NCBI GenBank assembly: GCA_031551965.1
Contig: JAVBMW010000030.1
Location: 1-64,000 of the forward strand
Direction of reading: 5' to 3'
DNA length: 64,000 nt
Origin: CALVGQ01 sp031551965
GTDB lineage: Bacteria > Bacillota_I > Bacilli_A > Erysipelotrichales > Erysipelotrichaceae
Shown: in pieces, positions 50,455 through 59,621 of the stretch
How the letters are laid out: every line of letters starts with the position of its first letter
How positions within the stretch are numbered: the stretch's first letter is position 1
Made by a program: the position numbers and the translations under genes
Notes under the pieces: model-generated
The model's input: the letters and a program-made list of their open reading frames with translations, nothing else
The model's database searches: none
Told to the model about the DNA's origin: nothing

Positions 50455-51831
50455 ATGTCAGAAACTAGTTTTAAAACATCTGTACAACGTGTAGGTCGTA
50501 GCCTAAGTGCAATGGTCATGCCAAATATTGGTGCATTCGTTGCATGGGGATTGATCACTGCACTATTCATTGACACAGGTTGGTTACCAAATGCTGCTTT
50601 ATCAAGCATGGTTGGTCCAATGCTTAGTTACTTGTTACCAATTTTAGTAGCTTATACTGCAGGGAAAAATGTAGCAGGAAAACGTGGAGCTCTTATTGCT
50701 GCAATCGCATCAATCGGGGTAATCGTTGGTACTACAATTCCAATGTTCCTAGGCGTTATGATCTTTGGTCCACTTGCAGCATTCGTTATTAAAAAATTCG
50801 ATAAAGCTATCGAAGGTAAAGTACCACAAGGATTTGAAATGCTTGTTGAAAACTATTCAGTGGGAATTATCGGGATGTTACTAGCGATCCTTGGATACTT
50901 CTTTATCGGACCAGTTGTTGAAACAATTACAGGAGTTTTATCAGCAGGGGCAACAATTATTTACAACGCAGGATTCTTACCGCTAATTTCTATTTTCGTA
51001 GAACCAGCTAAAATTCTTTTCTTAAACAATGCGATCAATCATGGAATTATGGGACCTCTTGGTCTAGAACAATCAGCACAACTTGGAAAATCAATCATGT
51101 TCTTGATTGAAACAAATCCAGGACCAGGACTTGGAATTATCTTAGCTTATTGGATGTTTGGACGCGGTGATACAAAGAGTTCAGCTCCAGGAGCAGCAAT
51201 CATCCACTTCTTTGGTGGTATCCATGAAATTTATTTCCCATATGTTATGATGAATCCAGCTTTATTGCTTGCAGTTATCTGCGGTGGTATTACAGGTGTA
51301 TTCACATTCTCACTTCTAGGTACAGGTCTAGTAGCATCACCGTCTCCAGGATCAATCTTTGCACTACTTGCAATGGCTCCTAAAGGCGAACAATTAAATG
51401 TTATTATTGGTGTTCTAGTTTCATGTGCAGTATCATTCTTAGTTGCATCTGTATTCGTTAAACGTGGTACAAAAAATGAAGCTACTCTAGAAGAAGCAAA
51501 AGCAGCAGTTACAAGCAGTAAAGCTCAAAGTAAAGGTTTATTGACTAAAGTTGACGGATTGATCGTATTTGCATGTGATGCAGGTATGGGATCAAGCGCT
51601 ATGGGTGCAACATCTTTACGCAAAAAGCTTACTGCAGCTGGAATCGATGCTAAAGTCGTTCATAGTGCAGTTGATGAAATTCCAAGTGAAGCAACTTATG
51701 TATTAACTCAAAAAACACTTGCAGAACGTGCAAAATTAAAAGCACCTAATGCATATCTCTATACAGTGGAAAACTTTATGGATAGTAAGAGTTATGATAA
51801 GTTTATTGAGGAATTGACTTCAAAACAATAG
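50455..51831 (+). CDS. mtlA: Mannitol-type PTS enzyme IICB
   Basis: 458 residues. The IIC membrane domain (about 1-335) starts with VQRVGRSLSAMVMPNIGAFVAWGL and contains NNAINHGIMGPLG and HFFGGIHEIYFPYVMM, the substrate-site GIHE motif of the mannitol/glucitol-fructose superfamily. The IIB domain (about 370-458) has the phosphocysteine loop FACDAGMGSSAMG. It imports and phosphorylates a hexitol, most likely mannitol to mannitol-1-phosphate. The IIA domain is on a separate gene (mtlF) two genes on. GAGGGG precedes the start. Confidence 0.92.
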   Translation: MSETSFKTSVQRVGRSLSAMVMPNIGAFVAWGLITALFIDTGWLPNAALSSMVGPMLSYLLPILVAYTAGKNVAGKRGALIAAIASIGVIVGTTIPMFLGVMIFGPLAAFVIKKFDKAIEGKVPQGFEMLVENYSVGIIGMLLAILGYFFIGPVVETITGVLSAGATIIYNAGFLPLISIFVEPAKILFLNNAINHGIMGPLGLEQSAQLGKSIMFLIETNPGPGLGIILAYWMFGRGDTKSSAPGAAIIHFFGGIHEIYFPYVMMNPALLLAVICGGITGVFTFSLLGTGLVASPSPGSIFALLAMAPKGEQLNVIIGVLVSCAVSFLVASVFVKRGTKNEATLEEAKAAVTSSKAQSKGLLTKVDGLIVFACDAGMGSSAMGATSLRKKLTAAGIDAKVVHSAVDEIPSEATYVLTQKTLAERAKLKAPNAYLYTVENFMDSKSYDKFIEELTSKQ

Positions 51832-51843
51832 CTAGCTATAGTA

Positions 51844-51866
51844 AAGAGAGGGGCATTCCCTCTCTT
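51844..51866 (+). terminator. Intercistronic hairpin between mtlA and mtlR
   Basis: AAGAGAGGG (51844-51852) pairs exactly with CCCTCTCTT (51858-51866) around GCATT, but only TTAATC follows. It is more likely a weak terminator or a 3'-end stabiliser that raises mtlA expression over the downstream genes. Confidence 0.5.
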
Positions 51867-51892
51867 AATCATATAAAAGTGAAGGTGATATT

Positions 51893-53923
51893 TTGAAACT
51901 AACGACAAGACAATGTGTAATATTAGAAAAAATCTTAAATACAGATGGGTTTATTACGCTTCAAAAACTCGCTGAACGATTAAATTTAAGTCCAAGGACA
52001 GTACAACGTGAAATAAATGAGATTAAAAACAATCTAAATATTGATAATTGGATCGAATCAAAAAGCTCAAGTGGAATACGTTTTTCTGGAACAGAAATGC
52101 AAAGAAAAGAAGTAGAAGATTTGTTGTCAAAATCAAAATTAACACATGAGTATTCTCAGAATGAAAGAATTACTGGAATCATATATTTTCTACTCGTTAA
52201 TTATGAGCCTCAAAAGATTTTTACGATATCTAAAATGTTCAATGTTACGGAAGCAACGATTGGAACGGATTTGAATAAATGTGAAGAGTGGTTAAATTTA
52301 AACAATATAAAATTAATTCGTAGGCAAGGACTTGGTATATTTGTTGAAGCAGATGAATGGCAACGAAGAAGAGCACTGATGAGATTGTATTATTCTTCTC
52401 AAGATGATGCAGATAATTTATCTTCACATCATCAAATCACTACAATGCAAAATTTATTTGATGAAAAGACAACATCAGCTGCAAAGTTGGCTCTAGAAGA
52501 AGTTGATCAAGAAGAGAATTTTATCTTAAATGATCGAAGTCGATCGGCATTGTTGCTGCATTTGATTATGATCGTTAAACGGGTAGAAAGTCATGCAAGT
52601 ATCACTGATTATGATGTAGAAATTCCAATTGGTGATGATGTAGAACATTTATCTAACAAGCTCATAAAAAAAATTGAACGTTATTGTCAAATCGATATTC
52701 CTGAAACCGAAAAAGAATATTTAAAAGTTGTGTTGATCACTTTACAAGGATTACGTGGTTTTAAAAGTGATGAGCGTCTTGAAAAAGCACAGATGATTGC
52801 TGATAATATATTGCTTATTGCAGAATCGAAAACTGGAGTAATCATTGAAAGAGAAAGCAGTTTCTATACAGCACTAGTAAATCATCTGTTACCTATGCTT
52901 GAAAGATTGAAAATTGGGGTTGTGATCCGAAATCCAATGTTGAATGAAATAAAAGAACACTATCCTCAACTTTACGGCTTTGCCCAGATTTGTGCAGAAT
53001 ACATTGAACAGGAAACAGGATTCAAAGTTGCAGAAAGTGAAATAGGTTACATTGCGATCCATTTAGGTGTAGCGCTTGAAGACAGTAAAAGTCAGGTAAT
53101 TCGAAAATGTCGGGCAGTCGTATGTTGTCCAAGTGGAATGGTAACATCACAACTTTTAGCATTACGTATCAATCGTGAATTTCCGGATATTGAAGTTGTT
53201 GATGTAATTTCAACAGCGAATATTGATAATTCAAGCTTTGAAAATGATAATGTTGAAATGATCATTTCAACGGCACCTTTAAAAAATATTGATATACCCT
53301 GCGTAGTTGTTTCCCCATTCTTACATGATCATGAAAAAGATAAAGTTTGGGAAATAATAAAAGTTGTAAAATCAAAATTACCTAAACAGAATCAAGAAAA
53401 CAAAATTGATGATTTCACTAATAATCTTCAAGATACAAAAGAAATCATTGAAGCGATCTTACAAATTCTGCGTAATTTCTTTGTACAAGAAAACGAAACA
53501 ATGACAGTGTTAGATATTATTGATTCGGTTGCTGAAAGATTAAATCTTGAGGATGGACAAAAATCTCAATTAATTCAGGATATTGAGAAACGAGAAAAAA
53601 TTGGAAGTACGATTACTGAAGATGGTAAGATCATGTTGTTGCATTGCCGGAGTGAAGCTGTAAACGAAGTTATCTTTGGGACACAAATCGTACTGGCAGG
53701 CCTAACTGTCAATGGACAAAAAAGAGAAGAATTAAAACTTGTGATCATCATGCTTGCACCGCTAGTATGTAGTAAAAAGGCTTTGGAAACGATCAGTACT
53801 TTAAGCCAAGCAATTATCGAAGAAAATGATTTCGCTACTATTTTACGAAGCAAAGATCCACAAAAATGTTATGAAGCAGTCGAAAAAGAATTATCTGCTT
53901 TTTATCAAGTCACTAGAAAATAA
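51893..53923 (+). CDS. mtlR: PRD-domain transcriptional activator MtlR (BglG/LicR type)
   Basis: 676 residues from a TTG preceded by AAGGTGATA. Two N-terminal helix-turn-helix segments (about 1-150; ITLQKLAERLNLSPRTVQREI) are followed by two PTS regulation domains (about 180-395). Then come a Gat-type IIB-like domain with VVCCPSGMVTS (about 404-414) and a IIA-Mtl-like domain with the putative phospho-His in LLHCRSEAV (about 581-589). In Bacillus MtlR these domains sense PTS phosphorylation state. It should activate the operon when hexitol is transported. Confidence 0.92.
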   Translation: MKLTTRQCVILEKILNTDGFITLQKLAERLNLSPRTVQREINEIKNNLNIDNWIESKSSSGIRFSGTEMQRKEVEDLLSKSKLTHEYSQNERITGIIYFLLVNYEPQKIFTISKMFNVTEATIGTDLNKCEEWLNLNNIKLIRRQGLGIFVEADEWQRRRALMRLYYSSQDDADNLSSHHQITTMQNLFDEKTTSAAKLALEEVDQEENFILNDRSRSALLLHLIMIVKRVESHASITDYDVEIPIGDDVEHLSNKLIKKIERYCQIDIPETEKEYLKVVLITLQGLRGFKSDERLEKAQMIADNILLIAESKTGVIIERESSFYTALVNHLLPMLERLKIGVVIRNPMLNEIKEHYPQLYGFAQICAEYIEQETGFKVAESEIGYIAIHLGVALEDSKSQVIRKCRAVVCCPSGMVTSQLLALRINREFPDIEVVDVISTANIDNSSFENDNVEMIISTAPLKNIDIPCVVVSPFLHDHEKDKVWEIIKVVKSKLPKQNQENKIDDFTNNLQDTKEIIEAILQILRNFFVQENETMTVLDIIDSVAERLNLEDGQKSQLIQDIEKREKIGSTITEDGKIMLLHCRSEAVNEVIFGTQIVLAGLTVNGQKREELKLVIIMLAPLVCSKKALETISTLSQAIIEENDFATILRSKDPQKCYEAVEKELSAFYQVTRK

Positions 53924-53934
53924 AGGAGAATTGT

Positions 53935-54411
53935 ATGTTTGGTTTTGACAAAAAAGAAAAAGAATTATTCAATAGTTTAAGTTGCTTAACAATCGATGAT
54001 ATTCATATTGGACTTAGTGCAAAAGATAAAATTGAGGCTATCACGATGGCTGGAGAATTTCTGGTAAAACGGGGTAGTGTTACTGAAAGTTATATCGATG
54101 CGATGATGAAACGTGAAGATGCAATATCGACTTATATTGGTGAAGGAGTGGCGATTCCACATGGCATCGGTGATTCTAAAAAAGATATCCTTTCGACAGG
54201 ACTTGTTGTTTTACAATTTCCACAAGGAGTACCTTTTGATGATAATATGGCTTATGTTGTGATCGGTATTGCAGCATTAAATCATGATCATTTACCAATT
54301 TTACAAGCCGTTGCCAGTGTGATGATGGAAGAAGACTTATTACAAACATTGAAAACAACTTCAAGCCGAGAAGAAATTTACACTATTTTGACTTCTGAGG
54401 TAGAAGTATGA
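53935..54411 (+). CDS. mtlF: Mannitol-type PTS enzyme IIA
   Basis: 158 residues. The phosphorylated His is His76 in GEGVAIPHGIGDSKKDIL. YIDAMMKREDAISTYIG precedes it and AALNHDHLPILQAVASV follows, as in MtlF. It passes phosphate from HPr to the IIB cysteine of MtlA. It carries an AAAGGAG site and overlaps fruK by 4 bp. Confidence 0.93.
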   Translation: MFGFDKKEKELFNSLSCLTIDDIHIGLSAKDKIEAITMAGEFLVKRGSVTESYIDAMMKREDAISTYIGEGVAIPHGIGDSKKDILSTGLVVLQFPQGVPFDDNMAYVVIGIAALNHDHLPILQAVASVMMEEDLLQTLKTTSSREEIYTILTSEVEV

Positions 54412-55337
54412 TTTTTACAGTGACACTTAATCCAGCAATTGATAAAACAGCGAAAATCGATGGTTTTGCAGTTGATCAAGTCAACAAAATCAAGGAAATT
54501 CGACTTGATGCAGGTGGTAAAGGAATCAATGCTTCAAAAGTGATTCACAATCTTGGTGGTAAAACAACAGCACTTGGATTTGTAGGAGGAGCGAATGGAG
54601 ATTATATTGCCACTGCTTTAAAGAAAATTGGAATAGAAGAAAAATTAATTAGGATCGATGGTGAAACCCGCTGCAATTTAAAAGTTGTTGATATTAAGAA
54701 TAATACGTTTACTGATATCAATGAACCAGGTCCTGTAGTATCTAAACACAATTTAGAAGTATTTGAATATGCGCTTTTCACAGGTGTTAAAGAAGGTGAT
54801 ATCGTTTTATTTGCAGGTGGATTACCACAAGGTGTAAATAATGATTATTATGGTGATTTAACGAAAAAGTTAGTGAAACAAGGAGTATATGTTGCGGCTG
54901 ACCTTGATGGTGATCGATTAAAGAATGTGATCGAACAAAAGCCATGGTTGATCAAACCCAATGATGTAGAACTTCAGGAACTATTAAATCTTGAAAATAT
55001 CAAAATCGAAACATTAGCGAACGCTGCAAAACAAATATGTGCAGAAGGAATTGAAAATGTGATCGTTTCTTTAGGAGCTCGTGGTGCCTTGTTTGTAAAT
55101 AAAGAAGCATGTATCCATGTTTCTGGACCTAAAGTGAATGCGATCAGTACAGTAGGAGCAGGGGATACAATAACCGCTTCCTATATTTATGCGATTGAAA
55201 AAGGATCAAATCAAATCGAGGCAGCAACTCTTGCGGTCGCTTCTGCAACAGCAAAAGTCACAATGGAAGGAACTCAACCACCATTGTTGAGTGATATTGA
55301 ACAGTTTATGAAATTAATAGAAGTAAAAAATATATAA
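54408..55337 (+). CDS. fruK: 1-phosphofructokinase (PfkB family)
   Basis: 309 residues. FTVTLNPAIDKTAKIDGF at the N-terminus and GAGDTITASYIYA (anion hole and catalytic Asp, about 247-259) are those of the FruK/LacC branch of the PfkB family. KGINASKVIHNLGG is the sugar-binding loop. FruK phosphorylates fructose-1-phosphate to fructose-1,6-bisphosphate; a tagatose-6-phosphate kinase activity cannot be excluded. No fructose PTS gene is beside it, so its substrate is presumably supplied by the dehydrogenase that follows. Confidence 0.88.
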   Translation: MIFTVTLNPAIDKTAKIDGFAVDQVNKIKEIRLDAGGKGINASKVIHNLGGKTTALGFVGGANGDYIATALKKIGIEEKLIRIDGETRCNLKVVDIKNNTFTDINEPGPVVSKHNLEVFEYALFTGVKEGDIVLFAGGLPQGVNNDYYGDLTKKLVKQGVYVAADLDGDRLKNVIEQKPWLIKPNDVELQELLNLENIKIETLANAAKQICAEGIENVIVSLGARGALFVNKEACIHVSGPKVNAISTVGAGDTITASYIYAIEKGSNQIEAATLAVASATAKVTMEGTQPPLLSDIEQFMKLIEVKNI

Positions 55338-55350
55338 AGGAGAAAATTTT

Positions 55351-56601
55351 ATGATTACTAAAGCGGTTAGATTATATGGTGCAAATGATTTGCGTTTGGA
55401 AGAATTTGAGCTAGGTGAAATAAAAGATGATGAAATACTAGTAGAAGTAATTTCTGATAGTGTTTGTATGTCAACTTACAAATGTGCAAGTTTAGGAGCT
55501 GAGCATAAACGTGTTCCTGATGATGTGAATGAGCATCCAACAATTATGGGTCACGAAATGGCTGGAAATATCATTCAGGTCGGGTCTAAATACAAAGGTC
55601 AATTCAAAGAAGGCGACAAATTTACTATCCAACCTGCGATCAACTATAAAGGTTCTATGGCATCACCTGGATATTCTTATGAACGATGTGGAGGAAATGC
55701 AACTTATTGTGTAATGCCTCCTGAAGTAATGGAAACTGGTAGCTTCTTAACTTATCATGGCGATGCTTATTTCGAGGCATCACTTGCAGAGCCGATGTCT
55801 TGCAATATCGGTGCTTTTCATGCCAACTATCATACGAAAATGGGTGTCTATCATCATGATATGGGAATAAAAAAAGATGGTAAATTAATTATTTTAGCCG
55901 GAGCCGGACCAATGGGAATGGGTGCTGTAGACTATGCGATCAGTGGGGATTGTCATCCTTCAGTTGTGGTTGTAACTGATTTAGACGAAGAAAGACTTCA
56001 AAGAAGCCGCGATATTTTTAATGATAAAGCGAAAGAAAATGGAGTAGAAGTCCATTTTGTAAATACGGCTACAATGCAAAATCCTGCAGAGGAGTTAAAA
56101 AACATCGTTGGTGGCGGTTATGATGATGTCTTCGTGTTTACCCCTGTAAGTTCACTTATGACGTTAGCTAGTGAAATTGCAGGAAGAGATTGTTGCATCA
56201 ATTATTTCGCTGGGCCAACAGATACTAAACTAACTGGACAGATCAATTGTTACGACTTGCATTATAATTCAACTCATGCAATGGGGACTACTGGCGGTAA
56301 TACCGATGATATGCTTGAATCACTTGATTTATCTTCTAAAGGACTGATCAATCCAGCTGTTATGGTCACTCATATTGGAGGACTTGATAGTGCAGCAGAA
56401 ACAATTCTAAATTTACCGAAAATCAGTGGTGGTAAAAAATTGATTTACAATCACATTTCTATGCCACTTACTGCTATTGCTGACTTCCGTCAAAAAGCGA
56501 CAGAAGATAAACGTTTTGAAAAACTTGCCAATATTTGTGATGCAAATCGTGGTTTATGGTGTAAAGAAGCAGAAGATTATTTGTTGGAAAATTGGAAATA
56601 A
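55351..56601 (+). CDS. Zinc-dependent dehydrogenase, L-sorbose-1-phosphate reductase-like
   Basis: 416 residues of the medium-chain zinc dehydrogenase superfamily. VCMSTYKC and MGHEMAGNI (zinc ligands, early part), FEASLAEPMSCNIGAFHANY, the cofactor loop LAGAGPMGMGAVDYA (about 181-195) and the late AMGTTGGNTDDM match the SorE-like group. SorE reduces the ketone adjacent to the phosphorylated carbon of sorbose-1-phosphate. It takes the place of mtlD in a mannitol-type operon. By the same chemistry it could oxidise mannitol-1-phosphate to fructose-1-phosphate for FruK. The specificity is inferred. Confidence 0.8.
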   Translation: MITKAVRLYGANDLRLEEFELGEIKDDEILVEVISDSVCMSTYKCASLGAEHKRVPDDVNEHPTIMGHEMAGNIIQVGSKYKGQFKEGDKFTIQPAINYKGSMASPGYSYERCGGNATYCVMPPEVMETGSFLTYHGDAYFEASLAEPMSCNIGAFHANYHTKMGVYHHDMGIKKDGKLIILAGAGPMGMGAVDYAISGDCHPSVVVVTDLDEERLQRSRDIFNDKAKENGVEVHFVNTATMQNPAEELKNIVGGGYDDVFVFTPVSSLMTLASEIAGRDCCINYFAGPTDTKLTGQINCYDLHYNSTHAMGTTGGNTDDMLESLDLSSKGLINPAVMVTHIGGLDSAAETILNLPKISGGKKLIYNHISMPLTAIADFRQKATEDKRFEKLANICDANRGLWCKEAEDYLLENWK

Positions 56602-56617
56602 AAGGATCAAAGAACTA

Positions 56618-56651
56618 TAAAACTCTCAATTTTAAACTTTGAGAGTTTTTA
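56618..56651 (+). terminator. Terminator of the hexitol operon
   Basis: AAACTCTCAA (56620-56629) pairs exactly with TTGAGAGTTT (56639-56648), followed by TTAATTTT. Confidence 0.85.
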
Positions 56652-56740
56652 ATTTTAATCAACTTGTAAAAAAAGACCTATTTTATAGTTAAAAAATAAC
56701 CAGTTTATGTTACAATATTGTATGAAGTTAGGTGAATAAA

Positions 56741-58486
56741 ATGGAAAATATCAAACAATTAATGGATCAATTAATGGTTTTAATATCACAAAAAGAAATT
56801 ATGATTGGAATCATAATTTTTGTTGGGTTAATATTGGTTATGATTTTAAATCGTCATTTTAAGAAAAGAAACTACAAAACTAAATTAGCTGATATAATTG
56901 TCCGCTATAATTCAGTGAAAAGTGTACCTTTATCTTTTAAATTGAATAAATCAGTTGCGATTGCCCGTCTTGATGAAAAAGCCATGCAAGTCGTAACTCA
57001 TATGAAAGACGATTATGATTTATGTCAATCAAATTTAAAAGAGATTTCTGTACTTTTAGCAGATTGTGAAGACCTTTTATCACTTGGAAAAAATAAATTA
57101 GTGAAAAATGCATTGATCGATTTAGATGCATTGGTTGAATTAGCTGAAACTCAAGTTTCTGCATTGGATGAAGCATTTAACAGTGTACTTGAAAAAGAGA
57201 GCGCACAACGTACTGAAATTACACGATTAAAGGATGAGTTTAGAACATTAAAAAATAGTTTACAGGAAAGAAGTGCTCAACTTGCGTTTTGTTGGGATAT
57301 GATTGAAGTTAAAATTTCACAGTGTGAAAGAAAATTTACTACATTTGAAGAATGGGTTTATGCTTCTGAATTTGATAAAGCAAATGAAGAATTAGGTTAT
57401 GTACAAGAAAGTATTACTGAATTTTATATGATTCTTGATGACCTTCCAAAAATATTACAAGAAGTTCGAGGAGTGATTCCAAGTTTAATCGATGAATGCT
57501 CAGGATATTTCGCAAGAGAAAGCAAACGTGGAGTATATTTACATCATTTAGAAGTATATCGTAATTTAGAATTGATTGAAGATACGATCAAAGAAGACAT
57601 TACTAATCTAAAGAATGGTAAGCTTGAAGGAATCAGTAGTCATTGTGAAGACTATAAAGTACGTTTGAGTCAATTAGAAAATCAAATTACACGTGAAAAA
57701 AATGCCTTTGATGAAATGGTAAGTTATTCAAATCGTGTGGAAGAAATTATAGATGAATGCGAAGGAATTCAAAATTTTGTAGAGTCTTTTAATAAAGAAT
57801 CAACGGTTCGTTTTGGATTTGATAAACTTGATAGCGTTACATTGAAAAGTAAACTTGCGGATCTAGTATTATTGAAGACAAAGATTTTTGAAATGATCGC
57901 AAATAAAACCGTTCCTGCAAGTACGATTTTGATTTCATTAAAAGAATTAGCTCAAGATCTTGAAGGTCTTAGTGTTGAATTTGATGCAATGAAAGAACAA
58001 ATCAATAGTATTCGAAGTGATGAAGAAAGAGCTCAAAAACAATTATTGAAATTACAATTGATTTTAAATGAGATGAAAGTTAAAATTCGTAAGCATCGTT
58101 TACCAAGCATCTCCGCTTCTTATGAGGAAGATATGAATAAGGCTCAAGATTATGTTAAATCAATTGAAGAGATATTGGATGAACCTCATTTGAATGTAGG
58201 TATGTTGAATACATTATTACAGGAAGCAATCGATTTTGTATATAAACTTTACAACAATGTTAATAATATTGTAGGTATGGCTACAATGATTGAAAATACA
58301 ATAGTATTTGGGAATAAATATCGATCAACTTATCCCGATATTGATTCTGAACTTACTCGTGCTGAACTCTGTTACCGAAATGGTGAGTATACACAAGCAT
58401 TAAAGATTGCGATAGCAACGATTGAAAAAATATTCCCACAAACTTATGAAACAATGATCAAGGAGAATGCTCAAAGTGCCACATAA
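56741..58486 (+). CDS. ezrA: Septation ring formation regulator EzrA-like
   Basis: 581 residues from the ATG at 56741, with AGGTGA as site; a GTG three codons earlier overlaps it. One N-terminal transmembrane helix (about 21-40) with the short outside segment typical of EzrA is followed by a long alpha-helical, spectrin-like cytosolic part of about 540 residues with repeated heptads. Sequence identity in the family is low, so the call rests on topology, length and the position directly before nifS and thiI, as in Bacillus. EzrA limits FtsZ ring assembly and coordinates wall synthesis. Confidence 0.82.
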   Translation: MENIKQLMDQLMVLISQKEIMIGIIIFVGLILVMILNRHFKKRNYKTKLADIIVRYNSVKSVPLSFKLNKSVAIARLDEKAMQVVTHMKDDYDLCQSNLKEISVLLADCEDLLSLGKNKLVKNALIDLDALVELAETQVSALDEAFNSVLEKESAQRTEITRLKDEFRTLKNSLQERSAQLAFCWDMIEVKISQCERKFTTFEEWVYASEFDKANEELGYVQESITEFYMILDDLPKILQEVRGVIPSLIDECSGYFARESKRGVYLHHLEVYRNLELIEDTIKEDITNLKNGKLEGISSHCEDYKVRLSQLENQITREKNAFDEMVSYSNRVEEIIDECEGIQNFVESFNKESTVRFGFDKLDSVTLKSKLADLVLLKTKIFEMIANKTVPASTILISLKELAQDLEGLSVEFDAMKEQINSIRSDEERAQKQLLKLQLILNEMKVKIRKHRLPSISASYEEDMNKAQDYVKSIEEILDEPHLNVGMLNTLLQEAIDFVYKLYNNVNNIVGMATMIENTIVFGNKYRSTYPDIDSELTRAELCYRNGEYTQALKIAIATIEKIFPQTYETMIKENAQSAT

Positions 58487-59621
58487 GATGATTTATTTAG
58501 ATAATGCAAGTACAACCTCAGTTCACCCTGAGGTTTTATCCACTTATACAAGCTTATTGCAAGAACAATATGCAAATTCAGAAAGCTTGTATGATGCAGG
58601 TGTTCACATTAATCAGTTAATGGAACAAAGTCGTCAGGCAATTGCGAAGATGCTGAATGTTCAGAAAGAAGAAGTTATATTTACTTGTGGTGCAAGTGAA
58701 GCCAATAATATGATCATTAAAGGAGTTGCCTTTTCTTTGATGGGAAAGAAGAAACATTGTATTACTACTAAAATTGAGCATTCAAGTACACTCAATGCCT
58801 TTAAAGAACTTGAAGAGGTTTTTGGTTTTGAAGTCACTTATTTGGATGTTGATAAACATGGTGTAATTTTACTTGATCAACTAAAAAAAGCATTAAGAAG
58901 TGATACTGCTTTAGTTTCAATTATGATGGTCAACAATGAAGTTGGATCAATCATGCCAATTGAACAGATAAAAGAAATCGTAAAGAAAAATAGTCATGCA
59001 GTTTTGCATATGGATGGTGTTCAAGCGTTAACGAAAATGGATTTTGACTTAAAAGGCATTGACTGTATCAGCTTTTCTGCTCACAAAATCAATGGTTTAA
59101 AAGGAAGTGGGATCGCTGTAATCAAACAACATATTGATCTAGTTCCTTTAATTAATGGTGGGCAACAAGAGTTTCATCGTCGTGGAGGAACGAGTAATGC
59201 TTTAGTGAATATCGTACTAGCTAAAACATTACGATTGAGTTTAGAGAATGCGAAGAATTCTCAAATTCATTGCGACCAGTTGAAAACTTATTTAATAGAC
59301 CAACTCGAATCAATGGACCAGATCGTCCTTAACTCGACAAAAGATTCTATTTGTCATATTGTAAATTTTTCTTGCAAAGTGATTCCATCAGAAGTTATGA
59401 TGAATGCATTGAATCAAAAAGGGTATTGCGTAACTGCTCAGAGCACTTGTTCCAGTAAGTCAAAAGAACCATCTTATGTATTAAAAGCAATGGGTGTAAG
59501 TGATCAGTTGGCATTATCAAGCATTCGTGTAAGTTTTTCTAAGGAGAATACACTTGCAGAAGTCAATGAATTTTGTGAAGCATTAAAGGAGATCATAAAA
59601 AAATATGGAACTAAAAATTGA
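58476..59621 (+). CDS. nifS: Cysteine desulfurase (NifS-like)
   Basis: 381 residues from a GTG at 58476, ten bases after AAGGAG; the ATG at 58467 is only one base from the site. MIYLDNASTTSVHPEVL, CGASEANNMIIKG, MVNNEVGSIMP, the PLP-lysine segment SFSAHKINGLKGSG and a late sulfur-carrying Cys in VTAQSTCSSKSKEP are present. It delivers persulfide sulfur, here most likely to ThiI for 4-thiouridine, given adjacency. It overlaps ezrA by 11 bp and thiI by 17 bp. Confidence 0.93.
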   Translation: MPHKMIYLDNASTTSVHPEVLSTYTSLLQEQYANSESLYDAGVHINQLMEQSRQAIAKMLNVQKEEVIFTCGASEANNMIIKGVAFSLMGKKKHCITTKIEHSSTLNAFKELEEVFGFEVTYLDVDKHGVILLDQLKKALRSDTALVSIMMVNNEVGSIMPIEQIKEIVKKNSHAVLHMDGVQALTKMDFDLKGIDCISFSAHKINGLKGSGIAVIKQHIDLVPLINGGQQEFHRRGGTSNALVNIVLAKTLRLSLENAKNSQIHCDQLKTYLIDQLESMDQIVLNSTKDSICHIVNFSCKVIPSEVMMNALNQKGYCVTAQSTCSSKSKEPSYVLKAMGVSDQLALSSIRVSFSKENTLAEVNEFCEALKEIIKKYGTKN

